A DNA stretch of 64,000 bases from an uncultured Acidobacteriia bacterium (GTDB lineage Bacteria; Acidobacteriota; Terriglobia; Bryobacterales; Bryobacteraceae), in NCBI GenBank assembly GCA_903825445.1, contig CAIKAS010000277.1:1-64000 (forward strand), in the 5' to 3' direction. The position numbers and the translations under genes were made by a program. Each line of letters starts with the position of its first letter. Position 1 is the first letter of the stretch. Below are positions 50,746-59,686 of the stretch, piece by piece. Below the pieces are notes generated by a model. The model was not told where the DNA came from. It saw only the letters and a program-made list of their open reading frames with translations, and ran no database searches.

Positions 50746-52440
50746 TTAGGTCTTCAGCGTGACCGAGTAGTAATAAACAACCGCCCCGGTGACGGCCGCC
50801 GCACCGACAATCACGGCTGCCGACCATGCAAGGTAAGTCAGACGCCGCTTTCGCTTGACCAACATCGTGTTTTCGAGAAGAGGAATGCTACAGAGAACGG
50901 GAAGGTTGGTGTAGGCACGTACATCTTTCAGGTTCTTCAGCGACGTATCCTTGGCTTCCTGCAATCCTGCCATACCGGCGCCCAGAATCAACGAAAGTGC
51001 AAATCCCGCGCCAATGATCATGTAGCGGTTCGGCTTAGTGGGCTGCATCGGCAGGGATGCGTTATCGAGGACATCCAGGTTTTCTCCGGCTTTCCGTTGC
51101 AGCAATTGGCTGTTGGCATCCGCGATGTCCTGCTTATGCAGCAAATCCTGGTAGTTCGTGTCTTTCATTTTCTGCGTCTGCAGCAGGTCCTGGTATGGCG
51201 CCTCCAGGCCCGTGCTGTCTTTCAGCATCTGGTTGAGCGCGTCGCTTTCCTTCTTGTAGTCCGCGACTTCCTTTTCGTTGCGTTCGATGTCGGCCAGGAT
51301 CTGCTTCTCCGCGGTATCGATCCGCGCCAGGTCCATATTGATCTCCTGACGCTTACTCTCCAGCGCAAGATTCGGCTGTTTCTTGGGAGCGTCCTTCGGC
51401 TTGGCTGCTTCTGCCTCGGCCTTAGCTCGCAACTGCTCTGCCAATTGGTCCCGTTTGGCTTTATAGAGGTCCAGTTGATTCTTGAGGTTTTTCACCTCCG
51501 GGTGTATATCCGAATATTGCTTGCGGGCTTGCTGGAGATTGAACTCTAACGCATCGACGTCTCTGTTGAGCTTTAGCAACTCGTCGTTCTGTTTGGCCGC
51601 GGGGCTTCCGGGCATCGCGGCTTCCACTTCACTATCCGACTGATCGAAAAAATCGAGCCGGGCTTTCGCAGCAGTCCGATTAGAGGCAAGTGTGCTGAGG
51701 GCATTCTTATCTGCGAAAATTCTGTCCGAGTCGGCCGAGATCTTGGTCGTCAGCGCGGCCTCGCGCGCGATATTTAGCTGTGTTGACTCCGGCAATTTGC
51801 CGACATTGGCTTCTTTGAACGCGGTCAGCGCGTCGTTCGCAGCGCCGAGATCGGCCTTTGCTTTGTTCAACTCGTCGCCCACAAAACCTTTGACCGCATC
51901 CTGCTGTGTCTTCTGAGTGCTGAGGTTCACTTCGTCGAACTTATTCATCAGGATCCCGACGGTCTGTTGAGCCTTAAAACGATCCGAATAAGTAAAGGAG
52001 ATATCGAACGCCGATGCTCGTTTGCCCATAGCGCCAGGCAGGGCCACAATATCAATTCTGATTGCTTTCTTCATGTCCTCGATAACGTCTTCGAGGGGTT
52101 TGGTTTTGAGATCCTCTTTATAAAGCAACAGACGCGGGTCGTTAATGATAGAAGAAAGTTCCGTACGGCTCAGAATCTGCGTCTGCATTTGCATGACACG
52201 CTCGTTGAGCGCTGTACTGACTGTCGACTGAACCATAGCTTCAGAGATCTGCGCCGGCGTGATCTGCATCGTCGCTTTCGATGTGTACTCGTTCGGCAGC
52301 AAAAAGGCGACGCAAATTGACACGATGATGCCGAAAAACGTAGGGCCTGCGATCCAGCCCGCGTGTCTCCGGCCGATATCGATGTAGTCTTCGACATCCA
52401 GAGTGCGTCTTGAAATGCTGAAAGATTGTGTCGGTACCAT
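50746..52440 (-). CDS. Wzc/GumC-type polysaccharide chain-length determinant (inner-membrane co-polymerase)
   Basis: 564 residues. Two membrane helices flank the protein: residues ~32-50 ('PTFFGIIVSICVAFLLPNEY') and again near 490 ('MIIGAGFALSLILGAGMAG'), followed by a third near 545. Between them is a long coiled-coil periplasmic part with heptad-like Lys/Glu/Ala stretches ('LESKRQEINMDLARIDTAEKQILADIERNEKEVADYKKE'). This is the GNVR/Wzz layout. No kinase domain is fused; it is encoded by the next gene. It links the export channel to the synthesis machinery. Its start is 12 bases after the export gene's stop. Confidence 0.9.
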   Translation of the reverse strand: MVPTQSFSISRRTLDVEDYIDIGRRHAGWIAGPTFFGIIVSICVAFLLPNEYTSKATMQITPAQISEAMVQSTVSTALNERVMQMQTQILSRTELSSIINDPRLLLYKEDLKTKPLEDVIEDMKKAIRIDIVALPGAMGKRASAFDISFTYSDRFKAQQTVGILMNKFDEVNLSTQKTQQDAVKGFVGDELNKAKADLGAANDALTAFKEANVGKLPESTQLNIAREAALTTKISADSDRIFADKNALSTLASNRTAAKARLDFFDQSDSEVEAAMPGSPAAKQNDELLKLNRDVDALEFNLQQARKQYSDIHPEVKNLKNQLDLYKAKRDQLAEQLRAKAEAEAAKPKDAPKKQPNLALESKRQEINMDLARIDTAEKQILADIERNEKEVADYKKESDALNQMLKDSTGLEAPYQDLLQTQKMKDTNYQDLLHKQDIADANSQLLQRKAGENLDVLDNASLPMQPTKPNRYMIIGAGFALSLILGAGMAGLQEAKDTSLKNLKDVRAYTNLPVLCSIPLLENTMLVKRKRRLTYLAWSAAVIVGAAAVTGAVVYYYSVTLKT

Positions 52441-52451
52441 CGCTTACTCCG

Positions 52452-53390
52452 CTACTCTCCGGGCACGAAGATGATATCCCCGTCTTCGAGGGTGATGTTC
52501 TGTTCCATGTGCTGGCCCTTCATGACCTCTTTGTTGTTGAACATGAATGTTTTCTTGCCGCGCATGATCTTCACTTTCGTCTGCTTCGCGAAATCTCTAA
52601 ATCCACCTGCCATAGCTATCGCGTCGAGCATCGTGGTTTCCTGCAAAAGGGGATAAGGTCCTGGCTTATTCACGGCTCCCACGAGGGTATATTTTTTGCT
52701 GTTGTTGCGCAGCAACTGAACGTTGACGATCGGCTCGTTGTAAAAGTCCTTGAGCTTCGCTGTGATCAGATCTTCGAGTTGGGGTATCGTGTACCCGGTG
52801 GCCTTGAAATCGCGTATCAGCGACATGGACATCCTGCCATCGGGCCCGATAGTATAAGTACCGGTAAGGTTCTTGTCACCCCAGACACTAACGCTCACCA
52901 CATCGTTCGCGCCCAGTATGTATCTGGCTGAGTCTCCCTTGGCTGCCGCGGGCTTTGCCGACCCGGCACTTGTCGCGCCCGGCGTGCTTTTCTCTTTCTT
53001 CTCATCGGTAACATCCGTGGATTTTGCAGTTGTTGCAACAGGTGCGGCCGTTTGCGGTGCGGGGCGCACCGGATCCGGGACGAGAGCCTCCGGCACTTCC
53101 GGCGTGGTGAGCGCCAACCCGCTTGGCTTCACATCGACCGGCGCGACCGGCGCAGTGGCAGGGGTTTGCGCAGCCGCCGGTTGTGCAGATGGTTGCACGG
53201 CAGTTTGGCCGGCGGGTTGCGCCGGCGGTGAAGAAGGAGCCAATGGGGAAGCCGGCTGCGCAGCGGCAGACTCACCAGCAGCGACTGGCACCTGGATAGC
53301 TGGCGGATTATTCGATGGCGGCGCGGTCTGAGCGACGCTAAGGCGCACCACCACCACGAGCGCGGTGGCAAGCCTGGACCACAAATTCAT
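52452..53390 (-). CDS. Polysaccharide export outer-membrane protein (Wza-like)
   Basis: 312 residues from ATG 53390 ('MNLWSRLATALVVVVRLSVAQ' is the signal peptide); the upstream part of the frame overlaps the EVE gene region. Residues 25-160 are Pro/Ala/Thr-rich ('AAQPASPLAPSSPPAQPAGQ...'), a flexible spacer not normally present at this length. The Poly_export domain begins with 'RYILGANDVVSVSVWGDKNLTGTYTIGPDGRMSM', followed by SLBB-like strands 'VQLLRNNSKKYTLVGAVNKPGPYPLL'. It should form or line the outer-membrane exit for exopolysaccharide. First gene of the operon. Confidence 0.9.
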   Translation of the reverse strand: MNLWSRLATALVVVVRLSVAQTAPPSNNPPAIQVPVAAGESAAAQPASPLAPSSPPAQPAGQTAVQPSAQPAAAQTPATAPVAPVDVKPSGLALTTPEVPEALVPDPVRPAPQTAAPVATTAKSTDVTDEKKEKSTPGATSAGSAKPAAAKGDSARYILGANDVVSVSVWGDKNLTGTYTIGPDGRMSMSLIRDFKATGYTIPQLEDLITAKLKDFYNEPIVNVQLLRNNSKKYTLVGAVNKPGPYPLLQETTMLDAIAMAGGFRDFAKQTKVKIMRGKKTFMFNNKEVMKGQHMEQNITLEDGDIIFVPGE

Positions 53391-53446
53391 ACCCACTTTA
53401 TCAATCGTAGCAAGACCATAACCACTCAGATAATATACTTCGGTAA

Positions 53447-53881
53447 ATGAGACATGGTACTCTACCCAGACGTTCTTGGTTCCTCGCAAAAACCGACCCG
53501 GAAACGTACTCAATCGAACAGTTCGCAAAAGAGCGACGAACGGTGTGGGATGGCGTTCGCAATCCGCAGGCGTTGCGGGCGATTCGGGAGATGCGGTCAG
53601 GCGACGGGGTATTCATTTACCACAGCATGGGTGATTCGGCTGTAGTCGGGCTCGCGGAAGTCATCGGCGATGGCTGCCCCGACCCGTCGAATCCGAAATT
53701 GGCCGTTGCGGAGTTTCGATTTGTTTGCCGCATCGAGCCGCCGGTCACGCTGCGCGAAATCAAGGAGAGCGGGGAGTTTGCGGACTGGTCCCTGGTTCGG
53801 CAAAGCCGATTGTCGACAATGACGGCTCCTGCGGAATTCGTCGAGTGGATCCGCCGGAAACGCCCTGAAGTTGAGTTCTAA
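53447..53881 (+). CDS. EVE-domain protein
   Basis: 144 residues. The whole chain is one EVE (PUA-like) domain: 'SWFLAKTDPETYSIEQFAKERRTVWDGVRNPQALRAIREMRSGDGVFIYHS', 'AVVGLAEVIGDGCPDP' and 'FADWSLVRQSRLSTM'. The opening 'WFLAKTDPETYS' and 'VRN' are hallmarks. EVE domains bind modified bases in DNA or RNA, and some act in defence or in tRNA modification sensing. It faces away from the polysaccharide operon. The start at 53447 is the first ATG in the frame; there is a poor ribosome site. Confidence 0.92.
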   Translation: MRHGTLPRRSWFLAKTDPETYSIEQFAKERRTVWDGVRNPQALRAIREMRSGDGVFIYHSMGDSAVVGLAEVIGDGCPDPSNPKLAVAEFRFVCRIEPPVTLREIKESGEFADWSLVRQSRLSTMTAPAEFVEWIRRKRPEVEF

Positions 53882-53910
53882 ACATAGTACTTGTGGGTCG
53901 CGCCCCTGAC

Positions 53911-53934
53911 AAATATTCCAAAAATGGAATATTT
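53911..53934. promoter_or_regulatory. Palindrome likely to be an enhancer for the kinase/NtrC-type operon
   Basis: AAATATTCCA (53911-53920) and TGGAATATTT (53925-53934) are a perfect 10-bp inverted repeat around AAAA. It is centred about 100 bases upstream of the start site expected from the sigma-54-like promoter at 54000. Enhancer sites of NtrC-type activators sit at such distances. It could instead be a terminator of the EVE gene, but the stem is AT-rich and weak. Confidence 0.55.
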
Positions 53935-53999
53935 GATAAATGCTCGCATCCTAACATCCTTGTTTTCAGTGGTTCTTCCTCATCGGATATACCGTCCTC

Positions 54000-54015
54000 T
54001 GGCATCTGAACTGCA
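54000..54015 (+). promoter_or_regulatory. Sigma-54-like promoter of the histidine kinase/response regulator operon
   Basis: TGGCATCTGAACTGCA fits the -24/-12 pattern TGGCAC-N5-TTGCW with the invariant GG and GC exactly ten bases apart (54001-54002 and 54013-54014). It lies about 55 bases before the kinase ATG. The product of the second gene in this operon is itself a sigma-54 activator, so autoregulation is likely. Confidence 0.55.
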
Positions 54016-54069
54016 CGTAGAATAATAATGTGCCAGTGTCTCTGAAGTTCTGGCGCAAACGGCACTGCC

Positions 54070-56976
54070 ATGCTTCAGGAACTGAGATTCCAGCTTTCGA
54101 CTGCTCTTCTGACGGTCATCACCATCGCGGCGGCGATCGCTGCCGGGGTGAACTATGAGCTGAATCATAAGTTCAGATTGCCGGATGACGGCGTCGTATG
54201 GGCTGATCGCGCCGACGGAGTGGTGGCGGCAAAGGTGGTGCCCGACGGTCCCGCTGACCGGGCGGGCATTAGGACCGGCGACGTTCTCGTATCGATTCAA
54301 AGCGGTTCAATTCTCCATGCCGACGACGTTCCGCGCACGCTGGCGGCGATCGGAGCGTGGGGGAAAGCGGTTTACGACCTTGGACGCAGCGGAGTGGATA
54401 TAACCGCGACCGTCTACATCGGAGAAGTGGCGCGTGGCGTTCCGCTTTCGTACCAGTACCTGGTGGGCGCAGCTTATCTGGCCATAGGACTTTTTATTTA
54501 TTTCCGGCGCGGCAGCGCTCCGAAAGCGCGGCACTTCTACATTTTTTGCCTCGCCTCTTTTGTTTTTTCATGCTTCCACTACACCGGCAAGCTGAACGCA
54601 TTCGACCAGGTGATGTACTGGGGCAATGTCGTAGCGAACTGGCTTGCTCCAGCGCTGTTTCTGCATTTTTGTCTAGGCTTCCCGGAGCCGCGTCCGTGGC
54701 AGCGCCGGTGGATGCTGGCAGCGATCTACTCTCCGGGAGCCGTGCTGACGCTGATTACCGCGGGATTCGCATCCGGTGTTCTTTCCGCGCCCGGTTTTGC
54801 CGCGGTGGAGGTGAGATACACACTGGATCGATGCTGGATGAGTCTGCTGACGTTCGCCTACATCGTGAGCGGCGTGATTCTGCAGAGCGGCTATATGAAG
54901 GCCGAGGATACCGTAGTCCGCCAGCAGATCAAGTGGCTGCGCAACGGAGTGCTGTTCGGATTCGCTCCCTTCGCGGTGCTTTATGCTATCCCGTGGATAC
55001 TCGACATGCCGTTCAGCCCGTACCAGAATTATGCGGTACTCACGCTGCCACTGATGCCGCTGACCATTGCGTATGCGATCGTCCGCTACCGACTGATGGA
55101 CGTGGACGTAATTTTCCGTCGCGGCTACGCCTACACGCTGGCCACCTTGTGCGTGCTGGCGGCATTTTACGCAATCGTGCTGGGCGTGAGCCAACTGGTG
55201 CGAGTCAGCATCAAGGACGTGAGCAGCACCAACCTTGTCATCGTGATGCTCATTGCGACGTTCTTATTTCAGCCGATCCGCACCTGGATACAGGAACGGC
55301 TGGACCGCTACTTTTATCGCGACCGCTACGATTATCGGCGAACACTTATTGAATTCGCCCGGGAACTTAATTCGGAATCCGACCTTGCCCCGATGCTGCA
55401 ATCCGTCGCGGACCGGCTAATGCAAACTCTCTCAATCCGCCATGCGGCGTTTTTTTTGGCAGAGGAGACGGCGATCACCACGGGCATTGGCGAGGGCAAC
55501 CGAGACAACAGCGGCGATACTGCCCCGGCAGAACCGGAGACTCGCTGGCAACTTCGAATGGCCATGGGCTCCGGCGCACGGGCCATGGAGTCCGGCGAGC
55601 CGTTTGACCTGAGCTTTCTTAGCTGGCCCCAAAAAGGCCCGTACCTGTTTTTTGAAAGAACCCGCTACCATCTCGACGTCATTGCGAGCGGCTGGCCTGC
55701 TTCGGTTCGTAAAACCATCGCAGATCTGGATCTGAATTATTACCTTCCGTGCTCGGTGCGTGGCAGGACTATCGCCTATATGGGTGTGAGCCGCACCGAG
55801 ACCGGAGAGTTCCTTTCGAGCGATGACGTGGAACTGCTGCTGACCCTTGCCAATTACGTCGGCATAGCCATCGAGAATACCAATCTCTACAGGTCGCTGA
55901 AAGAGAAGGCCGATGAGTACGAACGACTCAAGGAGTTCAGCGAGAACATTGTCGAATCGATCAATGTTGGCGTACTCGCAGCCGATCTGGAGGACCGCGT
56001 GGAAAGCTGGAACACGCAGATGGAGCGGCTGAGCGGTATTGGACGTGCGGATGCGCTGGGACGGCGGCTCTCGGAACTGTTTCCCACCGCGCTGGTGGAG
56101 CAACTCGACCGGACACGGGGAGAAATACGCATTCAGCACCTCGATAAGTTCACGCTGGATTCCACGCATGGCGAGGCGACGGTGAACATCGCCATCGCAC
56201 CGCTGGTCTCGCGCGATTTGGAACAAATTGGCCGTTTGGTAATTTTCGACGACATTACCGCGCGCGCCGAACTGGAGCGCAGACTGGTTCAGGCGGATAA
56301 ACTCTCGAGCATCGGCCTGCTGGCAGCGGGCGTAGCGCACGAAGTGAATACGCCTCTCGCCGTGATTTCCAATTACGCTCAGATGCTGACCAAGCAGGTA
56401 GCGGGCGATGAGCAGAAGTCGCGGATGCTCGAAAAGATCTCGCGCCAGACGTTCCGAGCCAGTGAAATCGTGAATTCACTCCTGAATTTCTCGCGCACGT
56501 GGACGACGGAGCTGGCTGAAGTCCAGGTGAATGCCGTGATTCAGGAAACGCTGGCACTGCTGGAACACCAGTTGCGCAAGGCCGGTGTGGAGGTGCGGAC
56601 GGATCTGGACCGCACACTGGAACCGATCAAAGGCAATCAGGGAAAGCTCCAACAGGTATTTCTGAATCTGTTCCTCAATGCGCGCGACGCTATGGAGCCA
56701 TCAGGCGTTCTCCATGTGATCACCCGCCGGAACGATAAGGGCATCGAAGTAGACGTGATCGACACGGGGCACGGGATCGCGCCAGAGCATATGGGCAGGA
56801 TCTACGACCCCTTCTTCACGACCAAAGGGGTCAAGAAGGGCACCGGCCTCGGCCTGTCCGTGACATATGGCATCATTCAGGAGCATGGTGGCGCCATTGA
56901 GGCAGTTTCAAAACCGGGCGAAGGAACCTGCTTCCATTTGGAGTTTCCCGTTGTCCGGAAGGCGGTGAATGCATGA
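54070..56976 (+). CDS. Membrane sensor histidine kinase with PDZ, GAF and PAS domains
   Basis: 968 residues. A first membrane helix (9-30) is followed by a PDZ domain (~38-120; 'VVAAKVVPDGPADRAGIRTGDVLVSIQSG') on the outer side, then several helices between 128 and 400. GAF (~425-590) and PAS (~620-740; 'LEDRVESWNTQMERLSGIGRADALGRRLSELFP') lie in the cytoplasm. The kinase core has His757 in 'GVAHEVNTPLAVISNYAQML' and the ATP-binding boxes 'GNQGKLQQVFLNLFLNARDAM', 'DTGHGIAPEHMGRIYDPFFTTK' and 'GTGLGLSVTYGIIQEHGG'. It should phosphorylate the next gene's product, which begins at an overlapping ATG. The N-terminal PDZ is uncommon in kinases. Confidence 0.93.
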   Translation: MLQELRFQLSTALLTVITIAAAIAAGVNYELNHKFRLPDDGVVWADRADGVVAAKVVPDGPADRAGIRTGDVLVSIQSGSILHADDVPRTLAAIGAWGKAVYDLGRSGVDITATVYIGEVARGVPLSYQYLVGAAYLAIGLFIYFRRGSAPKARHFYIFCLASFVFSCFHYTGKLNAFDQVMYWGNVVANWLAPALFLHFCLGFPEPRPWQRRWMLAAIYSPGAVLTLITAGFASGVLSAPGFAAVEVRYTLDRCWMSLLTFAYIVSGVILQSGYMKAEDTVVRQQIKWLRNGVLFGFAPFAVLYAIPWILDMPFSPYQNYAVLTLPLMPLTIAYAIVRYRLMDVDVIFRRGYAYTLATLCVLAAFYAIVLGVSQLVRVSIKDVSSTNLVIVMLIATFLFQPIRTWIQERLDRYFYRDRYDYRRTLIEFARELNSESDLAPMLQSVADRLMQTLSIRHAAFFLAEETAITTGIGEGNRDNSGDTAPAEPETRWQLRMAMGSGARAMESGEPFDLSFLSWPQKGPYLFFERTRYHLDVIASGWPASVRKTIADLDLNYYLPCSVRGRTIAYMGVSRTETGEFLSSDDVELLLTLANYVGIAIENTNLYRSLKEKADEYERLKEFSENIVESINVGVLAADLEDRVESWNTQMERLSGIGRADALGRRLSELFPTALVEQLDRTRGEIRIQHLDKFTLDSTHGEATVNIAIAPLVSRDLEQIGRLVIFDDITARAELERRLVQADKLSSIGLLAAGVAHEVNTPLAVISNYAQMLTKQVAGDEQKSRMLEKISRQTFRASEIVNSLLNFSRTWTTELAEVQVNAVIQETLALLEHQLRKAGVEVRTDLDRTLEPIKGNQGKLQQVFLNLFLNARDAMEPSGVLHVITRRNDKGIEVDVIDTGHGIAPEHMGRIYDPFFTTKGVKKGTGLGLSVTYGIIQEHGGAIEAVSKPGEGTCFHLEFPVVRKAVNA

Positions 56977-58484
56977 CGCCTGGGCATGAGATTGACGAAA
57001 CACCGGATGCGGGCAGCGCCGCAGGGGGCAATACGCAGATTCGACAAGGTGGTCCCGCAAAGGGCCGAATTCTTATCATTGACGACGAACTCGAGATCAG
57101 GGAGAGTCTGGAAGCGCTGCTGACATCGGAAGGCTATGAGGTTGTACTCGCCCCCAATGCTACCGAAGGCGAACGTGAACTTGAATCGCGGGCCTGGGAT
57201 CTGGTGTTGCTGGATCTGATGATGCCGGACAAATCCGGTATGGAAGTATTGCGCGACGTCCGCGAGCGCGACCGCCATACGCCGATCTTCATGATCACGG
57301 CCTGGGGCAGCGTGGAAGCGGCGGTACAGGCAGTTAAGCTCGGCGCTAACGATTATGTGTCGAAGCCGTGGGATAACGACAAGCTCGTAATCGAAATAGA
57401 CCGCGCCATATCCGGCCAGCGGCTGATCGATGAAAACACGCAACTCAAGCGCACTCTGAAACAGCGCTACAGTTTTCCCAACATCGTCGGCAAGAGTGAC
57501 CGCATGCTGAAGGTGCTGGATCTTGTCTCGCAGGTGGCGTCGAGCCGTTCCACTATTTTGATCACGGGCGACACAGGCACAGGGAAGGAACTCATAGCTA
57601 AGGCAATTCATTCCAATTCGCCCCGCGTGGACTACGCTTTTGTGGCGGTTAACAGCGGTTCGCTGCCCACCGATCTGCTGGAGTCAACTTTGTTCGGACA
57701 CGTGAAGGGTGCGTTTACCTCGGCGATCCAGAACAAGAAGGGCGCGTTTGAGGTTGCGAACAAGGGCACCATCTTCTTCGACGAGGTGGGAACGATCGGG
57801 CCGGAGACGCAGGCCAAGCTGTTGCGCGTAATTCAGGAAAAGGAATTCACACCACTCGGATCGAACGAAGTAATGAAGGTTGACGTCAGGATTCTGGCTG
57901 CGACCAACGCCGATCTTCGCAAGATGGTGGAAGAGAAAAAATTCCGCGAAGATCTTTACTATCGGCTCAACGTCATCAACATCAATTTGCCGCCCCTGCG
58001 GGAGCGCCGCGAGGATATTCCGGCGCTGATCCACCACTTCCTGGAACGGTTCTGCAAAGAGAATGAGAAGTATCTCGACGATGATGGCCGAACATTACTG
58101 CGCTTTGAACCGGAAGCGATGCAGTTGCTGCTCGACCACAGCTGGCCAGGGAATGTTCGCGAACTGGAAAATGTGGTGGAACGTGCGGTGGTACTCGCGT
58201 CGGTGCCCTTGATTACCGTGGACGTTCTGCCCGACTATCTGGTGCAGGCCTCCGGCATCCGCACGCGTCCAAGCGAGAACGGCGCGATGCCGGCAGACGC
58301 ATCGTTGTTTGAGATCGTGGCTGAATTCGAACGTCGCACGATCACGGAGTATCTGGACCGTTTCAATGGCAGCCAGACAGAGGCGGCAGAGGCGCTGCGC
58401 GTACCGCTTTCCACCTTGAACCAGAAGATCAAACGCCTGAATATCGACGTAAAAAAGCGCGGCGATAAAGCGCCAGCTGCGTAA
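56973..58484 (+). CDS. NtrC-family sigma-54-dependent response regulator
   Basis: 503 residues. A receiver domain (residues 29-145) has the phosphoacceptor Asp81 in 'LVLLDLMMPDKSG' and 'MITAWGS', with the conserved Lys in 'DYVSKPWDNDK'. The AAA+ domain has Walker A 'ITGDTGTGKELIAKAIHSNS', the sigma-54 contact loop reading 'GAFTSA' (usually GAFTGA), Walker B 'GTIFFDEVG' and the arginine finger region 'RLNVININLPPLRERREDIPALI'. The C-terminal Fis-type helix-turn-helix ends in 'SQTEAAEALRVPLSTLNQKIKRL'. It activates sigma-54 promoters, plausibly its own. Start overlaps the kinase stop. Confidence 0.95.
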   Translation: MTPGHEIDETPDAGSAAGGNTQIRQGGPAKGRILIIDDELEIRESLEALLTSEGYEVVLAPNATEGERELESRAWDLVLLDLMMPDKSGMEVLRDVRERDRHTPIFMITAWGSVEAAVQAVKLGANDYVSKPWDNDKLVIEIDRAISGQRLIDENTQLKRTLKQRYSFPNIVGKSDRMLKVLDLVSQVASSRSTILITGDTGTGKELIAKAIHSNSPRVDYAFVAVNSGSLPTDLLESTLFGHVKGAFTSAIQNKKGAFEVANKGTIFFDEVGTIGPETQAKLLRVIQEKEFTPLGSNEVMKVDVRILAATNADLRKMVEEKKFREDLYYRLNVININLPPLRERREDIPALIHHFLERFCKENEKYLDDDGRTLLRFEPEAMQLLLDHSWPGNVRELENVVERAVVLASVPLITVDVLPDYLVQASGIRTRPSENGAMPADASLFEIVAEFERRTITEYLDRFNGSQTEAAEALRVPLSTLNQKIKRLNIDVKKRGDKAPAA

Positions 58485-58525
58485 ATGCTACAGCCGGTGT
58501 TCGGGCTCTCGCTACAGTAGTAATA

Positions 58526-59686
58526 GTGGCTTCACCGAGGGAATTTGGCTCACGATTCTGGGCTCTGATAGGCGCGACATTTCTGGGGTTTGTGGGAATG
58601 GGTACCGTGTTGCCCGCGTTAGCGCCGCACGTCCGCTACGACCTGGGCGGCACCGATCGCACGGTCGGTTTTGTGATCGGCATCTTTTCCGTTGTGGCGC
58701 TGGCCGGGCGTTTGTTTTCAGGGCCGCTGGCCGATGGTCGCGGCCGCAAGGTCGCTTTTCTCACAGGTCTCGGCAGTTGCACACTGGCGGGAGCGATTTA
58801 TTTGCTGCCCCTCGGTCTGACCGGCATCTGGATCGGGCGCTGCTTCCAGGGTCTGGGCGAGGCATGCCTGTACACGGGTGCGGCAGCATGGGCAGTGGAA
58901 CTCGCGGGCACGCACCGCAGCGCGCAGGCGCTGGGTTATCTGAGCAGCGGCATCTGGGGAGGCTTGTCCGCCGGACCCGCCCTAGGCCAGTGGCTCGTGA
59001 CCTTTCAACACGCGGCAATGTTCCAGTTGTTGGCGGGTGCAGCGGGATTCGCGATGCTCTGGCGAATACCAGAGCACTTCACTCCGCACAAGGACGGAGG
59101 TAACTTCAAGTGGCCGTCGCGTTCCCTCATCATGCCTGGACTCGCCGTAGGCTTTGTCAACGTGCACTATCCGGTGGTCGTCGGCTTTCTGGTATTGCAT
59201 CTGGCGCACTATGGAAATTCAGGTAAAGCTGCGCTGAGCGCGTACGCCGGCGCCATGCTGTGTTCGCGATTCTTCCTGGGAGGCCTGCCGGATCGCGTGC
59301 ATCCGCGCATCACCTATTACTTTGGGTTAACCGCAATGGCATCGGGCCTGTTGACGCTGGCCTCTGGACCGCGACCCGCTATTGCCATCGCAAGCGCGGC
59401 GCTGCTCGGTCTCGGATTCTCGTTTCCGTTTTCCTCCATCGCGTCGACCGTCATGCGGCGGGCGCCGGATCATGAGCGAGGTTACACAGTAGGAATTCTG
59501 AGCGCGTTTTACGATTTCTTCGTGGGAAGCGGCTCGTTTGCGGCTGGCGCGATATCCCATCGATTTGGGTATCCGGCGGCATTCGTGATGGCGGCCGCAG
59601 CGCTCGTGGCATCTGCGGGTTTTGCATGGTTCGTGCTGCCTGCTACGAACGAGAGTAGCCTGCTTCAGCCCAGCAATGCGGTGTAG
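58526..59686 (+). CDS. Major facilitator superfamily transporter
   Basis: 386 residues from GTG 58526, with twelve predicted membrane helices. Between helices 2 and 3 'GRLFSGPLADGRGRKVAF' is the MFS signature. 'GRCFQGLGEACLYTGAAAWAVELAG' and 'RRAPDHERGYTVGILSAFYDFFVGSGSFAAG' fit drug/metabolite efflux-type permeases. Substrate is unknown. It lies 41 bases after the regulator gene and may be part of the same operon, which would make it a target of the two-component system; its 3' end overlaps the convergent dgt gene. Confidence 0.9.
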   Translation: MASPREFGSRFWALIGATFLGFVGMGTVLPALAPHVRYDLGGTDRTVGFVIGIFSVVALAGRLFSGPLADGRGRKVAFLTGLGSCTLAGAIYLLPLGLTGIWIGRCFQGLGEACLYTGAAAWAVELAGTHRSAQALGYLSSGIWGGLSAGPALGQWLVTFQHAAMFQLLAGAAGFAMLWRIPEHFTPHKDGGNFKWPSRSLIMPGLAVGFVNVHYPVVVGFLVLHLAHYGNSGKAALSAYAGAMLCSRFFLGGLPDRVHPRITYYFGLTAMASGLLTLASGPRPAIAIASAALLGLGFSFPFSSIASTVMRRAPDHERGYTVGILSAFYDFFVGSGSFAAGAISHRFGYPAAFVMAAAALVASAGFAWFVLPATNESSLLQPSNAV

